NCBI RefSeq assembly: GCF_026262505.1
Contig: NC_067204.1
Coordinates: 14,092,522 to 14,156,521 of the forward strand
Source of the DNA: Trichomonas vaginalis G3
Lineage: Eukaryota > Parabasalia > Trichomonadida > Trichomonadidae
DNA: 64,000 nt
Direction of reading: 5' to 3'
Shown here piece after piece: positions 1-10,573 of this stretch. The notes beneath the pieces were generated by a model, which saw only the letters and a program-made list of their open reading frames with translations, did not search any database and was not told the origin of the DNA. Every line of letters starts with the position of its first letter. The first letter of the stretch is position 1. Position numbers and translations under genes: made by a program.

Positions 1-1251
1 ACGTATTTGTACTCTCCACTTTCGTTCTGAGCTAAAAGTTCTGGGGCCATTGTTTCAATTGTTCCTGTTGCACCGGTTCTTTTCTCTCCTGCGTCAATGT
101 CTCCATTAAATGTTGATGTAGCAGTACCGAAATCGCATAAGGCAAATCTCATTGGCAAAGGCTGGTAATGATTATCATTAAAAGCAAGAACATTTGATAA
201 TTTAAGGTCTCTATGGAGTATTCCACAGTCATGTAAGTGTTTTATTGCTATCGCAATGCTTAGAAAGATTTGCCAAATTTCATCATTTTTAAGTTGTCGA
301 ATTTCAATGCCTCTTTCTTTATTTATGTATATGTACGACTCTAAGCTTCCTAATTGAGAGTATTCCATCAGTATAAAAAGGGATGGAACCTTTGGCCCAA
401 AATCTGCATTTTGCCAGTCTTCAATCCAGCAATGTTTGTACGATAAAACAAAAGGATGAGGATATGCAGATAATTGTTCAAGTAATTTAACTTCGTTTAA
501 TGCCCTATTTAGCCAATTAATATTACCTACTGGAACAATTTTTACGGCATATTCAGCTAAATGTATTCCAGCAAGACAATGCTCAACTTTGTAAACACTT
601 CCGAAACTTCCACGACCAAGTTGTTGACCTTTTTTAAAAAATTTCTCGAAATATCCGTTCATTAAGAAGTCTGTTAAACGTGGTGGTAATGGTAAATTGG
701 ATCTGAACAAATCTCTAAGGATTCGGAAGTAATCATGGGCGGAGTATTGGCTTGCTGATGGAACACGATCTAAATCTGATCTTGAAACAGTTCTAACTTG
801 CCTTGATGAAGGATTATATAAGACTAACGAACGTTCTTGGTTTTCGAAAATGATATTCCATTGAGATAAATAGTCTATATCGCGCTGGGAAAGAATTGTA
901 CTCGTTTTTTTGATATGAAGTGACAAAGATTTTGCAAATTCTTAGAATTGAACTATCAACTGAGGAAATAATTCTGTAATATTACATATTAGAGAGTTAT
1001 CTATTAAATGCTCGAATAAGTTTCCTTCAAATATCGAACTTATCATCCAACTAAATGATATTAATTGAGAAGTACTTATAAATACCACACGCATTCATAT
1101 GTTGAGTTACAGTAGTTAAATCCGAAAATTCAAGAATAACTAAACTCGATTTCCATAATTGATCCATGGAAATTTGATCCTGAGAAATATCTCCATCAAA
1201 AGATAATAAAAGACATTTGATTTTAGATACTATTGAGTTTAATAACCGCAA
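1..1251 (-). pseudogene. Protein kinase gene, broken and cut by the window edge
   Basis: The minus strand encodes a serine/threonine-type kinase domain that runs off the window. In order it shows the glycine loop GRGSFGSVY, the lysine in AVKIVP, the catalytic loop HRDLKLSN, DFG, and an activation segment ending TMAPEL. The stretch VPSLFILMEYSQLGSLE and the preceding FGP resemble the fungal IKS1-type kinases; that resemblance is from memory. An N-terminal region starts at an ATG at 1251 and reads openly for about 60 codons. The frame then changes near 1078, and an in-frame TAA lies at 942-944 (minus strand) before the kinase domain resumes. With one frame change and one stop upstream of an intact kinase domain, it is probably a recent pseudogene. 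A shorter product from the methionine in FLMNGYF (near 663) cannot be excluded. Confidence 0.75.
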
Positions 1252-1444
1252 TACAAAAGCATATTTGGTTCTTACAAAACTAATCTATGATTGTTTTTGT
1301 GTATCAGAGTTTCAAAAAATGCTTTATGTTAGATTCTTATAACTTACACAAATGCAAATAACTACCACTTTGGGTATTAGTGGACTTTTGCTGCGCTGCA
1401 ATATGAAGTGAAGTTTATTCTGATAGCTATCATGCTAATAGTAT

Positions 1445-2380
1445 ATAACCTTATACAGATATAATAGTCAAAAACAGATTGTTGAGGTCAACCTAAAGAG
1501 AGGTTCATACCTTTTTGAACTTTGGGGTGCACAAGGTGGTCAAGGATGCACAGATAATGTTAGACTGAAAGATTATTATGGAGGGAGGGGTGCATTTGTA
1601 TCTGGGAAAGTCCACTTTTTCCAGAACCAGAAGCTATTCCTTTTCATCGGAGAGAAAGGCCATGATCCAGAAAAATGTTCACCTGAATATAATGGTAAAG
1701 GAGGATTTAATGGTGGTGGGGATTCAGGATTTGATCCAAGGGACAACGACACCCCAGGAGGGGGAGGGGGAGCAACAGACATAAGAATAATAAATAATTC
1801 TGAAAATTTATCTTTATTTAGTCGTATAATTGTCGCCGCGGGAGGATCAGGTTCATCATTTAAATCATTTGGTGCACCTGGTGGGGACCTGAACGGTTAC
1901 AAAGTCGACAGTTATTTTGAGAAAAATTTTTCTATATCGACCACTAATCAAACACATGGAAATGCTCTTGGACAAGGCGCAAATAGAATTAACCATGTAA
2001 ATGTACCTACCTCTGGTGCTGGAGGAGGATACTATGGTGGAAACACAGGAAAAACTATCAATGATATTTCCTACTTATATTATTTCACTGTTTCATCAAG
2101 CGGTTCTAGTTTTATCAGCGGATATAAAGGGTGTAATGCAGTAGATGAGTATGGACAACCAACGAATAGTCCAAACCATTATTCAGGCATTGTCTTTTAT
2201 GACATGAAGATGCTTAATGGCAATCAAACATTCCTCAGTCCAGACAATATTCTTGAAGAAGGCCATATAGGTGATGGTGCCATTCGCATTACTTCACTAG
2301 ATATATACTCATGTGTTTGCAACATTTCTGATAGTTTTTATCTTTTTTCATTCATTCTTTGCTTGTTTGACGTTAAATAA
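1445..2380 (+). pseudogene. Glycine-rich protein, first tandem copy, start codon lost
   Basis: This is a 311-codon open frame closely matching the intact gene at 2659-3582. It belongs to the glycine-rich family typified by the extracellular Gly-rich domain of ALK-type receptors (Pfam Gly_rich): LFELWGAQGGQG near the N-terminus, then GGGGGATDI, VAAGGSGS and SGAGGGYYGG. The codon matching the neighbour's ATG reads ATA here (1445-1447), and no other in-frame ATG occurs until near the C-terminus. The body has no stop or frameshift. Loss of the start is therefore the only visible lesion, unless a non-ATG start or an upstream exon is used. The last 210 bases are identical to the neighbour, while the rest differs at many sites. 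Confidence 0.75.
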
Positions 2381-2658
2381 ATATTTTTTATTACTATATG
2401 ACATGAATATGAGAGAATATTTCTCATATTCATGTGAAAATTTTCAATTATCTTCATTCAACATTTTCATTATTACATGGAGCTTAAAACAAATAAAGGA
2501 ACATTTGTACTATTTAAGAAATTGATTCAAACTATTACTAATGTTAAAAATAAATTGATTTCTACAAAAGAAGTGATAATTTTTAAGTGAGATGCAATTT
2601 GATGTGGTGTTTGACCGATCAACTTTTTTATGTGATTCATCTCTAATGTATATAGTAT

Positions 2659-3582
2659 ATGACATTATACAGATATAATAGTCAAAAGCAGATTGTTGAG
2701 GTCAATCTAAAGAGAGGTTCATATCTTTTTGAACTTTGGGGTGCGCAGGGTGGTCAAGGATGCACAGATAATGTAAGTCTGACGGACTATTATGGTGGGA
2801 GAGGTGCATTTGTATCCGGAAAAGTCCACTTTTTCCAGAACCAGAAGCTATTCCTCTTCATCGGAGAGAAAGGTCATGACCCAGAAAAATGCACTCCAAA
2901 GTATAATGGAAAAGGAGGATTCAATGGTGGTGGGGATTCAGGATTTGATCCACTTGATGATGATCCATCAGGGGGAGGTGGAGGCGCCACTGACATAAGA
3001 TTGATTAATAAATTTGACATGTCGTCTCTTTATAGTCGATTAATTGTAGCAGCAGGCGGATCGGGTTCATCATTTAAAACTTTTGGTGCGCCTGGCGGAG
3101 ATTTAACCGGATATAAAGTTGACAGCTACTTTGCGAAACAATTTTCTAAATCTGACACTGACCAAACGCATGGATATTCTTTGGGCCAGGGGGCCGATGG
3201 TGCAAATACCACTCATGCTCCAAGTTCTGGTGCCGGAGGAGGTTACTATGGCAGTAATGCAGGGAAAACATCTGAAAATCGTAATATGCATTACGTTTCT
3301 GTTGCATCAAGCGATTCTAGTTTTATCAGCGGATATAAAGGGTGTAATGCAGTAGATGAGTATGGACAACCAACGAATAGTCCAAACCATTATTCAGGCA
3401 TTGTCTTTTATGACATGAAGATGCTTAATGGCAATCAAACATTCCTCAGTCCAGACAATATTCTTGAAGAAGGCCATATAGGTGATGGTGCCATTCGCAT
3501 TACTTCACTAGATATATACTCATGTATCTGTAACTTTAATAAGAATTATTATATATCGACTGCTATTATATTTACCATTTAA
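2659..3582 (+). CDS. Glycine-rich protein (ALK-type Gly_rich family)
   Basis: A 307-residue protein starting at the ATG at 2659. It opens with a beta-rich segment (YNSQKQIVEVNLKRGSYLFE), then LWGAQGGQG and glycine clusters around residues 75-115 and 185-205. This matches the Gly_rich family, large in trichomonads and found elsewhere in receptor ectodomains. No signal peptide or clear membrane segment is visible, although the last 15 residues are hydrophobic. It is the second member of a tandem pair. The identical 3' ends suggest recent gene conversion between the two. The biochemical role is unknown. An upstream ATG at 2646 is out of frame, so 2659 is the likely start. Confidence 0.75.
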   Translation: MTLYRYNSQKQIVEVNLKRGSYLFELWGAQGGQGCTDNVSLTDYYGGRGAFVSGKVHFFQNQKLFLFIGEKGHDPEKCTPKYNGKGGFNGGGDSGFDPLDDDPSGGGGGATDIRLINKFDMSSLYSRLIVAAGGSGSSFKTFGAPGGDLTGYKVDSYFAKQFSKSDTDQTHGYSLGQGADGANTTHAPSSGAGGGYYGSNAGKTSENRNMHYVSVASSDSSFISGYKGCNAVDEYGQPTNSPNHYSGIVFYDMKMLNGNQTFLSPDNILEEGHIGDGAIRITSLDIYSCICNFNKNYYISTAIIFTI

Positions 3583-3754
3583 TTATTGATTGAAAAAACC
3601 CCGCATTATATCCTAATTCAATCATTCGCATTTCTAAGCTTTTTTATTTCATTGAGGAAAATCATCTAGGCCTTATAAATATTTTTAAATAATTCGCAAA
3701 CAAAATTTTTAATTTTTTTTAACAACAAACAAACAAAAATTATAAAATAATAAA

Positions 3755-6205
3755 TTACATATAAGAGAAAGCTTTCTTAATCATCGTCATCGCTACTGAT
3801 GTTGCTTTCTTTTTAACAGTATGAACTTCGCATTTCAAAGTCATTTCGTTTTCATTAAATGAAAACTTTGCAAGGATTCCAATTGTTCTTCCTTTACTTG
3901 TTTTGTAGTAACCTGAAGCACAAACAATCCCATCATCTCCTTCTCTCTTCACAACGCTGAGATTTACCTTCTTCGACATCTCTTTGATGCTTGTTATAAC
4001 ATCTCCATCAGGTACAATTAAATAAGAAACAGCCGTCAACTTTTTAGACTTCGTTTTTCCCCAGTTGTCACCAAATTGATTCATTGTTAGATCAAATGGC
4101 CAACAGAAAGAAACAATAGAAACAGGGACTTGGAACCTGCAAACTTTCTTACCAGAAAATCGCATTTCCATCTGCGGATTTGTGGAAAATGGACCTTTTA
4201 TGTGGAAATTAATTCTCACAACTAAAAATGATCCACTTCTAACAACATTATCATTCTTGGATATTGCGCCTTCAGCTGTTATATGTTTATCACATATAGA
4301 ATCACATTTCTTGATCTTCAAATCTTTTGGCAACCTGTTCTTCACAACAAGATTTGAAACAGCTGTTGAATTATTGACATCAATTTTTGTATCGGCGCAA
4401 ATTTCGATTCCTTGGTCATCGAAAACAATATTCTCCGCTTTGGGAAGATCCTTCCTAAAGTTGATAGTTGTATCAACGTAATGGCTTGGCGCTGAAAGTT
4501 TAAGCTGCGGGACATTATTCAATGTCAAAACCGCTAAACTTTCTTTGATTCTTTGTAAAACTGTTGTATAGCTCGTGTTTAGCCATCCATTGAGGTATCC
4601 AATGACAGCAGTCCTAACAGAAGGATACTGCATCGTGATCTTAGTAAGGGAGGATACAATGGAAGACTGTGTTGAAGGTCTGTGGAATACAAAATTATGA
4701 GCAAGGCTATTTACGGCATCTGATGGTGATATTGGGCAGGAAATACCTAGTATATGGGATAAAATTTTGGTCATTGGGCCTGGAACTCGAGGATTGAACT
4801 TGGATAATTTTATTAATTCTTCGACAACGGATTTGTAGTTTTCTTTATCATCTAAAAGTGCTTGAGCTACCATGCCCCATATGCATTCGCTGTATTGGCC
4901 ACCATATTCAACAATTTTGAGTAAATTTTCTCTGGCGTATTTCTTATCTGAAGAAAAGCTTTGAATTATTGTGGCTATCTTCTTGCAGATAGATTCTCTG
5001 ATTGATTCTGGGCACGTTTGAATATAAGGTATCATTTCTGCTGATACTTTTTGGTAATTTTCTCTTGTTGTAACCAAAAATAGTAAATTCAAGGCGTTAC
5101 TATCAAGAGGATGATATCCTTCTTTGGATATCTTGATTAATGATGTTATAAAGTCTGAAAAATAAGTTACAAAACAAGGATGTGTTTCGACAAGGAAAAA
5201 CAAACATTCTAAACAAAAAGAATAGGATGTTAGATGTAATCCTAGCGTAGTGATTATCCTTTTGTATGGTTCAAGCTTTAAATCTGGGATTTTGACGAAT
5301 ACTTTGAACGCATCATTAAAAATCATCAATAAACTGTTGAATTTGTTCTGATGGAAGCTGGCAGAGAATAAATCAAGTAGTTTGTTGACAATTGCATCCA
5401 TCTTTTCTATCTCTGCATCTTCGTAAATCCTTCTATATGATAAAATTCTGAATAAATTCGAAAGTAAAAAAGGAGAAGGAAATCCTTTGTAATCGTATTC
5501 TTTTTTGAACTCGTTGTTGAGAAGTATGGATACTATTGCTTCTAATGCAGCAGTCTGTATATTATCTGTAATACTTGAATCGTTCAATTTTACGATCGTT
5601 AATGCTAAAACAGAACTAGAAAGGGCAACACCAACAGATCTCGATTTCATGAGTGGAGCAATTCTAGGGCCGGCATGTTCAATGATGTATAACTGTTGAG
5701 ATGTTTGATACATGCAGCTTAATGTTAAAAGTGCAATTTTTCTAGTAGAATCATCGAGAATTGTTTGAAAGGCAATATCAACTATAGTTGAAGCCATGGA
5801 ATTGACAAGCTGTGGAGTGCAAATTGATGCAATTGCAAGTAATGCTAAATTGGCCGATTCCGGGAAGGTATTATTTAGTAAATTCTTCTTTAGATTCGGA
5901 ACAAAATCCAATTTGCATTCTGGATATGTGTTTAAATAGATAACAATCATCATCCACGCGATGCGTCGACACTCATAAGATTTTTCTTCAACTAATTCCA
6001 GTGTTTGCTTGAACCCAAATCGAATTTCATAACCTGTTAATACAAGGAAACATATTTTAGCGATACTCTTCTTCTTTATATATTTCCGAATGTTATCTTT
6101 TGAAAAAACTTTCTTTAATTTGGATATTTCTGTTTCTGCGCGAACTCGCTTCCCTACTTTATCAAGTGCATCATACTCTAGTATTAGGTTCTTGAGTCCT
6201 CGCAT
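3755..6205 (-). CDS. AP-2 complex alpha-adaptin
   Basis: An 816-residue large adaptin subunit, which links clathrin to cargo and PIP2 in endocytosis at the plasma membrane. The start is taken as the ATG at 6205, giving MRGL, the classic N-terminus of alpha-adaptins; the frame is open a little further upstream but only through non-ATG codons. The N-terminal 550 residues form the helical solenoid trunk (IAKICFLVLTGYEIRFGF, then the SYECRRIAW helix). A linker follows near 600, and then a C-terminal ear domain with VSFCWPFDLTMNQFGDNW, matching the alpha-appendage platform region. The length is slightly under the usual 900 or so because the hinge is short. A gamma or epsilon adaptin is less likely given MRGL and the bilobed ear. 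Confidence 0.82.
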   Translation of the reverse strand: MRGLKNLILEYDALDKVGKRVRAETEISKLKKVFSKDNIRKYIKKKSIAKICFLVLTGYEIRFGFKQTLELVEEKSYECRRIAWMMIVIYLNTYPECKLDFVPNLKKNLLNNTFPESANLALLAIASICTPQLVNSMASTIVDIAFQTILDDSTRKIALLTLSCMYQTSQQLYIIEHAGPRIAPLMKSRSVGVALSSSVLALTIVKLNDSSITDNIQTAALEAIVSILLNNEFKKEYDYKGFPSPFLLSNLFRILSYRRIYEDAEIEKMDAIVNKLLDLFSASFHQNKFNSLLMIFNDAFKVFVKIPDLKLEPYKRIITTLGLHLTSYSFCLECLFFLVETHPCFVTYFSDFITSLIKISKEGYHPLDSNALNLLFLVTTRENYQKVSAEMIPYIQTCPESIRESICKKIATIIQSFSSDKKYARENLLKIVEYGGQYSECIWGMVAQALLDDKENYKSVVEELIKLSKFNPRVPGPMTKILSHILGISCPISPSDAVNSLAHNFVFHRPSTQSSIVSSLTKITMQYPSVRTAVIGYLNGWLNTSYTTVLQRIKESLAVLTLNNVPQLKLSAPSHYVDTTINFRKDLPKAENIVFDDQGIEICADTKIDVNNSTAVSNLVVKNRLPKDLKIKKCDSICDKHITAEGAISKNDNVVRSGSFLVVRINFHIKGPFSTNPQMEMRFSGKKVCRFQVPVSIVSFCWPFDLTMNQFGDNWGKTKSKKLTAVSYLIVPDGDVITSIKEMSKKVNLSVVKREGDDGIVCASGYYKTSKGRTIGILAKFSFNENEMTLKCEVHTVKKKATSVAMTMIKKAFSYM

Positions 6206-6772
6206 TGTCAAATAAATGCTTCTCAAAAATTATTTCGACTTTTCAAACTAATTTATGATAATATTATAAATCAATATGCATAATAGAGAATCCCGGAATT
6301 TAGATGTAAATAACTTTATGAAATTTTTGAATGAACATTCAAATTTTTCTAAGGCGAATGGGACTAATAATTTAATAATAAAACCAATTTCGAAATTTTA
6401 TTGCTTAACGCATTTAATTGAAAATGCAAATTCATTCAAAAATCTAAATAAACAGAAGATATCATTTTCACATAGATAATCAAAATTTAACTTGTCATTA
6501 AATAAATATTTATACTTTCAATTTTTGCGATAGCAAATTGAATTGATTTATAGTTTTTTCGAAACACTACAATCTGATTTATTGATCCTCCACAATAGTT
6601 GCGCATGTTTTTAAAGAATAAAATGTAAATGATTTGTTATCAAATGTGATTCTGATGATAAAAATGATCAATCAATTTTATTTTGACATATTAAGGGAAT
6701 ACCTCTAAGACTAATAATTTTATAAATTAAAAGACAGATTCTTCATTTTTGTAAATTATCAAAATGAGCGTA
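6206..6772. other. Intergenic region
   Basis: AT-rich spacer between alpha-adaptin and the foldback element. It holds one 67-codon frame from 6276 with no recognisable domain, judged spurious. GCATTTATTTG just upstream of the adaptin ATG on the minus strand is a weak Inr-like motif. Confidence 0.4.
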
Positions 6773-6781
6773 AATATTTGT

Positions 6782-7675
6782 GGGAACAGGACAAATTTGC
6801 CACAAGGCACTTTTTTTAAAAAAAATTAATGGAGCGGAGCGATACTCTGCTGCTGGAGCCCCAAGGCTCCCAATCATTACGAAAGGGAGCCTCAGGGCTC
6901 CTGAGAATCCATCAGCAGAGGCCTTTTCATTTGGCCTCTGCTGATCAAAGATTCGGCGAAGCCATTCTTCGTCTCAGGAGCCCCAAGGCTCCCAATCATT
7001 ACGAAAGGGAGCCTCAGGGCTCCTGAGAATCCATCAGCAGAGGCCTTTTCATTTGGCCTCTGCTGATCAAAGATTCGGCGAAGCCATTCTTCGTCTCAGG
7101 AGCCCCAAGGCTCCCAATCATTACGAAAGGGAGCCTCAGGGCTCCTGAGAATCCATCAGCAGAGGCCTTTTCATTTGGCCTCTGCTGATCAAAGATTCGG
7201 CGAAGCCATTCTTCGTCTCAGGAGCCCCAAGGCTCCCAATCATTACGAAAGGGAGCCTCAGGGCTCCTGAGAAACCTCTTTGAGAAGGTTTTCTTAAAGA
7301 AAACCTTCTCAAAGATGATTGTCAGCATTCACTCAAAATCTACCAAGAGTTTCAAAGTTTCAAATCTATCTGAAATGAAGCTTTGAATCTCTTGTATATC
7401 TAATTGTAGAGGTACCTTTTCAAAATGTCTTCTATTGATTAAATTTAATCAGTAAAAGTCATTTTGAAAAGGTACATCTCTATAATTGCTATTGAGCATT
7501 CACTCTTGAAACCTTGGAGCTCTTGTGTAGTGCATGAAAACTCCAAGATTCTAGCATAAAACATATATCATAGACATAATTTCTTCAAATATAATTTAAG
7601 GTTATTTTTTAAAATCAGAAAAGCGTAATTTAAGGTTATCGAAAAAGTGACACTTGGCAAATTTGTCCCGCACTC
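6782..7675. mobile_element. Foldback MULE-like element made of hairpins
   Basis: An 894-bp non-coding insertion flanked by a perfect 9-bp direct repeat, AATATTTGT (6773-6781 and 7676-7684), the target duplication length typical of Mutator-like elements. Its ends form an imperfect inverted repeat sharing ACAAATTTGCCA and, slightly inside, CACTTTTT. The interior is almost entirely nested palindromes: three to four GC-rich 122-bp units (see next entry), then hairpins at about 7273-7314 (arms around TTTGAGAAGGTTTTC), 7343-7393, 7410-7485 (21-bp arms around a 32-base loop) and 7515-7555. No transposase is encoded, so any movement needs an enzyme supplied in trans. The 9-bp duplication is intact, suggesting a fairly recent arrival. 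Confidence 0.8.
6856..7271. repeat. 122-bp tandem repeat of paired hairpins
   Basis: Units begin at 6856, 6978, 7100 and 7222; the last is partial. Each unit contains one hairpin with arms GAGCCCCAAGGCTCCC and its near-complement, one with arms ATCAGCAGAGGCC around a 9-base loop, and a short one around CGAAGCCATTCTTCG. The GC content is far above that of the surrounding DNA. The units are essentially identical to each other, indicating recent expansion or homogenisation. Confidence 0.85.
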
Positions 7676-7684
7676 AATATTTGT

Positions 7685-8036
7685 ATTTATTTCCATCAAA
7701 TATTATTCATGAACTCATTAATGCTGTTCAAATGGAAAGCATGAGGGAAGCAGATTTTCAAAATTGACGAAATTTTGAGATTTACAATTTGTCCCCTAAC
7801 AAAAACTACATAAAACTGCACTATTTACTAGGTTTCAAAAAAGGTTACATATTGATACCATTTTTTTTCATAGGATGTTCTCCACATATTGATAATTAAG
7901 TGAATAAATATATTGACAATTCCAAAGAGTAAATTCAAAAATTTATAATAATTTAATTAACTTTCCATTTCCTTATCACTGCCGAATCTGGCATTCGAAA
8001 TGAGTGTTTATTTGATCATTTTTGCCTTTATTAATA
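7685..8036. other. Intergenic, possibly a decayed gene
   Basis: No intact gene is seen. Short open stretches (for example 7960-8036, reading NFPFPYHCRIWHSK) may be remains of a coding sequence split by the MULE that follows, but this is weak. Confidence 0.25.
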
Positions 8037-8045
8037 ATGATGAAA

Positions 8046-8190
8046 GGTAAAAAAGGGGGTTGGCGTCCTAAGGCGTCCTAGTGTAAATTTCTCAAAATTG
8101 TGATATTTACATCACATTTTTGAGAGGTTTATGGGCGTCCTAAGGGAAAATTGAATAGCTAGGGCGTCCCGAATTTTCATTCTAAGATTT
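8046..8190. repeat. MULE left terminal repeat with GGCGTCC sites
   Basis: GGCGTCCTA occurs twice next to the terminus (around 8062 and 8072), then GGGCGTCCTA near 8133 and GGGCGTCCCG near 8163. Between them is a small palindrome (TGATATTTACATCA). The same layout is seen at 36086-36230. Confidence 0.8.
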
Positions 8191-8819
8191 AAATATATTA
8201 TATACTTAAGTATAATACAAGCAATATAAAAATTAAATTTTTATTATGTTAACTTATAAGAAATTTTTTTGAATTATCGTTGATTTATTGTAATCTTTCC
8301 AGGCTATACTTTTGAAATCAACTTTACCTGTCATACGCATTAATGTAGTAGATGTCCAGGTGTAGCTATTATATCCCAGCAACATTGGTATTTTATCATT
8401 GTAAGATATCAAAATGAAGCGTTTTTTCAGATATAATTTTTTCGTAAATTTTTCAAAAATAAGATGGTAAAAAAGCCTCGACTTGCTCGAAAAATAACAA
8501 TTTTTTACTTGTAAAAATAACCCTTTTACAGCATGGGCAGCTATTCAATCACTATTTCTTTTTCTAAAAGTATATTTTTCAAAAAAAATTAAGATCAAAT
8601 TCGACAATTTCTTGATGAAAGCAAAAATATTACACATACTTCTCGATGCATGGGATAAAATATGCAATTATTCAATCAATTCGCATGATTTGAAAAAAAA
8701 ATCTAAATTTGATAAAAATGTAGAAATTTTTTATTTTTAACTTGAGATTCGATTTTTTGATCCAATTTGTGAATTTTTTTTGATCGGAATTTCAATTAAT
8801 TTGTTGATCAAAAATGACC

Positions 8820-9924
8820 TCACAATGTTTGATCATAAGTGAAGTCATCTTCATGGGTATTTAGAAATTCCAAGAGAAATTGCTTATTTCTCGCAGATGT
8901 AATATCTGAGAAAATCGAATTTAAATATTCATAGAAACCCAAATCATTCTCCGGTTCGAATAATTCATCTGTTGCTTTTTCTGTTTTTTCTATGAATTTT
9001 AATAATTTGATTAATAAATCTTCATCAGGAAGAATTATTGCTGCATTTGTGATAAAATTCCATATTGAGGTAATATGGCAATAATTACATTTATAAAATG
9101 TAATTTTATCCAAAATTTTTTGGCAAATTCGCATAATAGCATTAATATTTGAAGCTGAGATTAAACCTGTGATTACTTCTGTAACTTTTGGAAAATCATC
9201 GCAATTTAATATCTCTTTATATTGAATTGAGAAATAAAAAAAATCAAATGGATTCATTTCTTCAATTTCAAGGAGATTGTAAAAATTGATAGAAGTGTTA
9301 TTGCAACAAATTGTATTTGCAGCAAAAAATATCATTTGCTCGATTCCATTTTTGGAATAAATTTGCTGGAACAATGTTAAATTAAAACAGTTGCTTAATT
9401 TTTCTTCATTGTTTTCATAAAAAAGTAACAAGTTTGCAACTGAAATTTCAAAATTTTGATAATTGCCAGTTATTTCAGTAAATATATATATTTGCTTTTC
9501 TTCATCTAAAAATGGCAAATATTGATTTGCAATATTAACTAAAGTTTGGGATAAATTGTTCCAGTTTGATTTTACAATTTGTGAGCACATTATGTAATAT
9601 GTAAATTTATCCGCTTTGTAGGAATTTAAAATTGTTTGTTGTTCTGTTTCAGTTAAATTACTGAATTTTTCAAGATTAATATTGTGATAAAAAATAGAAT
9701 CCTTGAAACATTCTGATATCTTTTCAATGTTTAAAACGGATGCTAAAAATGTAAAAGAACTTCATCATCACTGTGATTTTTTTGAAAAATTTATCCCAAT
9801 TCAAGCATCCAATTGATCTTTCTGTCATTGTACTTATGCATTGATAAAGTTGATTTAATGAATCCGAAGAATAATCATTATGCTTGACTAGTTGAGTTAG
9901 TTGATACAGACTGTCGTCAGCCAT
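8820..9924 (-). pseudogene. MULE accessory protein gene, copy 1
   Basis: A long minus-strand gene divergent from the transposase. It starts MADDSLYQLTQL at 9924 and ends at 8820, giving roughly 365 residues if read through. The protein is acidic, cysteine-containing and almost wholly helical by eye, a pattern reminiscent of HEAT/importin-like solenoids, but I recognise no family. The main body (256 codons, 8820-9590) is open. The first 50 codons are open too. Between them the frame is disturbed: one base is missing relative to copy 2 near 9766, and both copies share a TTTTTAG where a one-base slip would be needed to continue. The gene is conserved in both transposon copies, so it belongs to the element and is not a chance host fragment. 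Confidence 0.7.
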
Positions 9925-9974
9925 TTTAAAAAAATGAATAAAATTGTATAGTAAATTATATTTGTGAAATTTGT

Positions 9975-10533
9975 GACGCTACATTCAATCTAAGACCAAT
10001 ATCTCAAAGAATTCCTCATTTAAGTATTACTTTTCATTGTTTTTTAAAAATATCTTTGCTTATTTGTTCACTTTTTTGACATTTATTATATGCTTTTTAT
10101 CATATTTCCGATGATATGAATATATATTCTATATAAAATGACGCTACATTCAATCTAAGACCAATATCTCAAAGAATTCCTCATTTAAGTATTACTTTTC
10201 ATTGTTTTTTAAAAAATATCTTTGCTTATTTGTTCACTTTTTTGACATTTATTATATGCTTTTTATCATATTTCCGATGATATGAATATATATTCTATAT
10301 AAGAATGACGCTACATTCAATCTAAGACCAATATCTCAAAGAATTCTCATTTAAGTATTACTTTTCATTGTTTTTTAAAAAATATCTTTGCTTATTTGTT
10401 CACTTTTTTGACATTTATTATATGCTTTTTATCATATTTCCGATGATATGAATATATATTCTATATAAGAATGACGCTACATTCAATCTAAGACCAATAT
10501 CTCAAAGAATTCTCATTTAAGTATTACTTTTCA
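9975..10533. repeat. Tandem repeat (~166 bp) between divergent MULE genes
   Basis: Units begin at GACGCTACATTC at 9975, 10140, 10307 and 10473; the last is partial. They sit exactly between the accessory-gene start and the transposase start, and each contains TTTTCATTG and TATATA-like stretches. Copy 2 has only two starts (38014 and 38178), so copy number varies between otherwise near-identical elements. A bidirectional promoter with variable repeat number is the likely role (inference). Confidence 0.85.
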
Positions 10534-10573
10534 TTTTTGATTCAATTTTCGAACGGTTTTCGTAAATTTTGCA

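Noticed and set aside
6276-6479. 67-codon plus-strand frame after alpha-adaptin
   Set aside because: No recognisable domain, AT-driven composition, and it lies in the promoter region of the adaptin gene.
6829-7026. 65-codon frame through the 122-bp hairpin repeats
   Set aside because: It only reads through the palindromic repeat; the codons repeat the hairpin arms.
6856-7271. CRISPR-like array
   Set aside because: Units are directly adjacent 122-bp hairpin blocks without unique spacers, in a eukaryotic foldback element.
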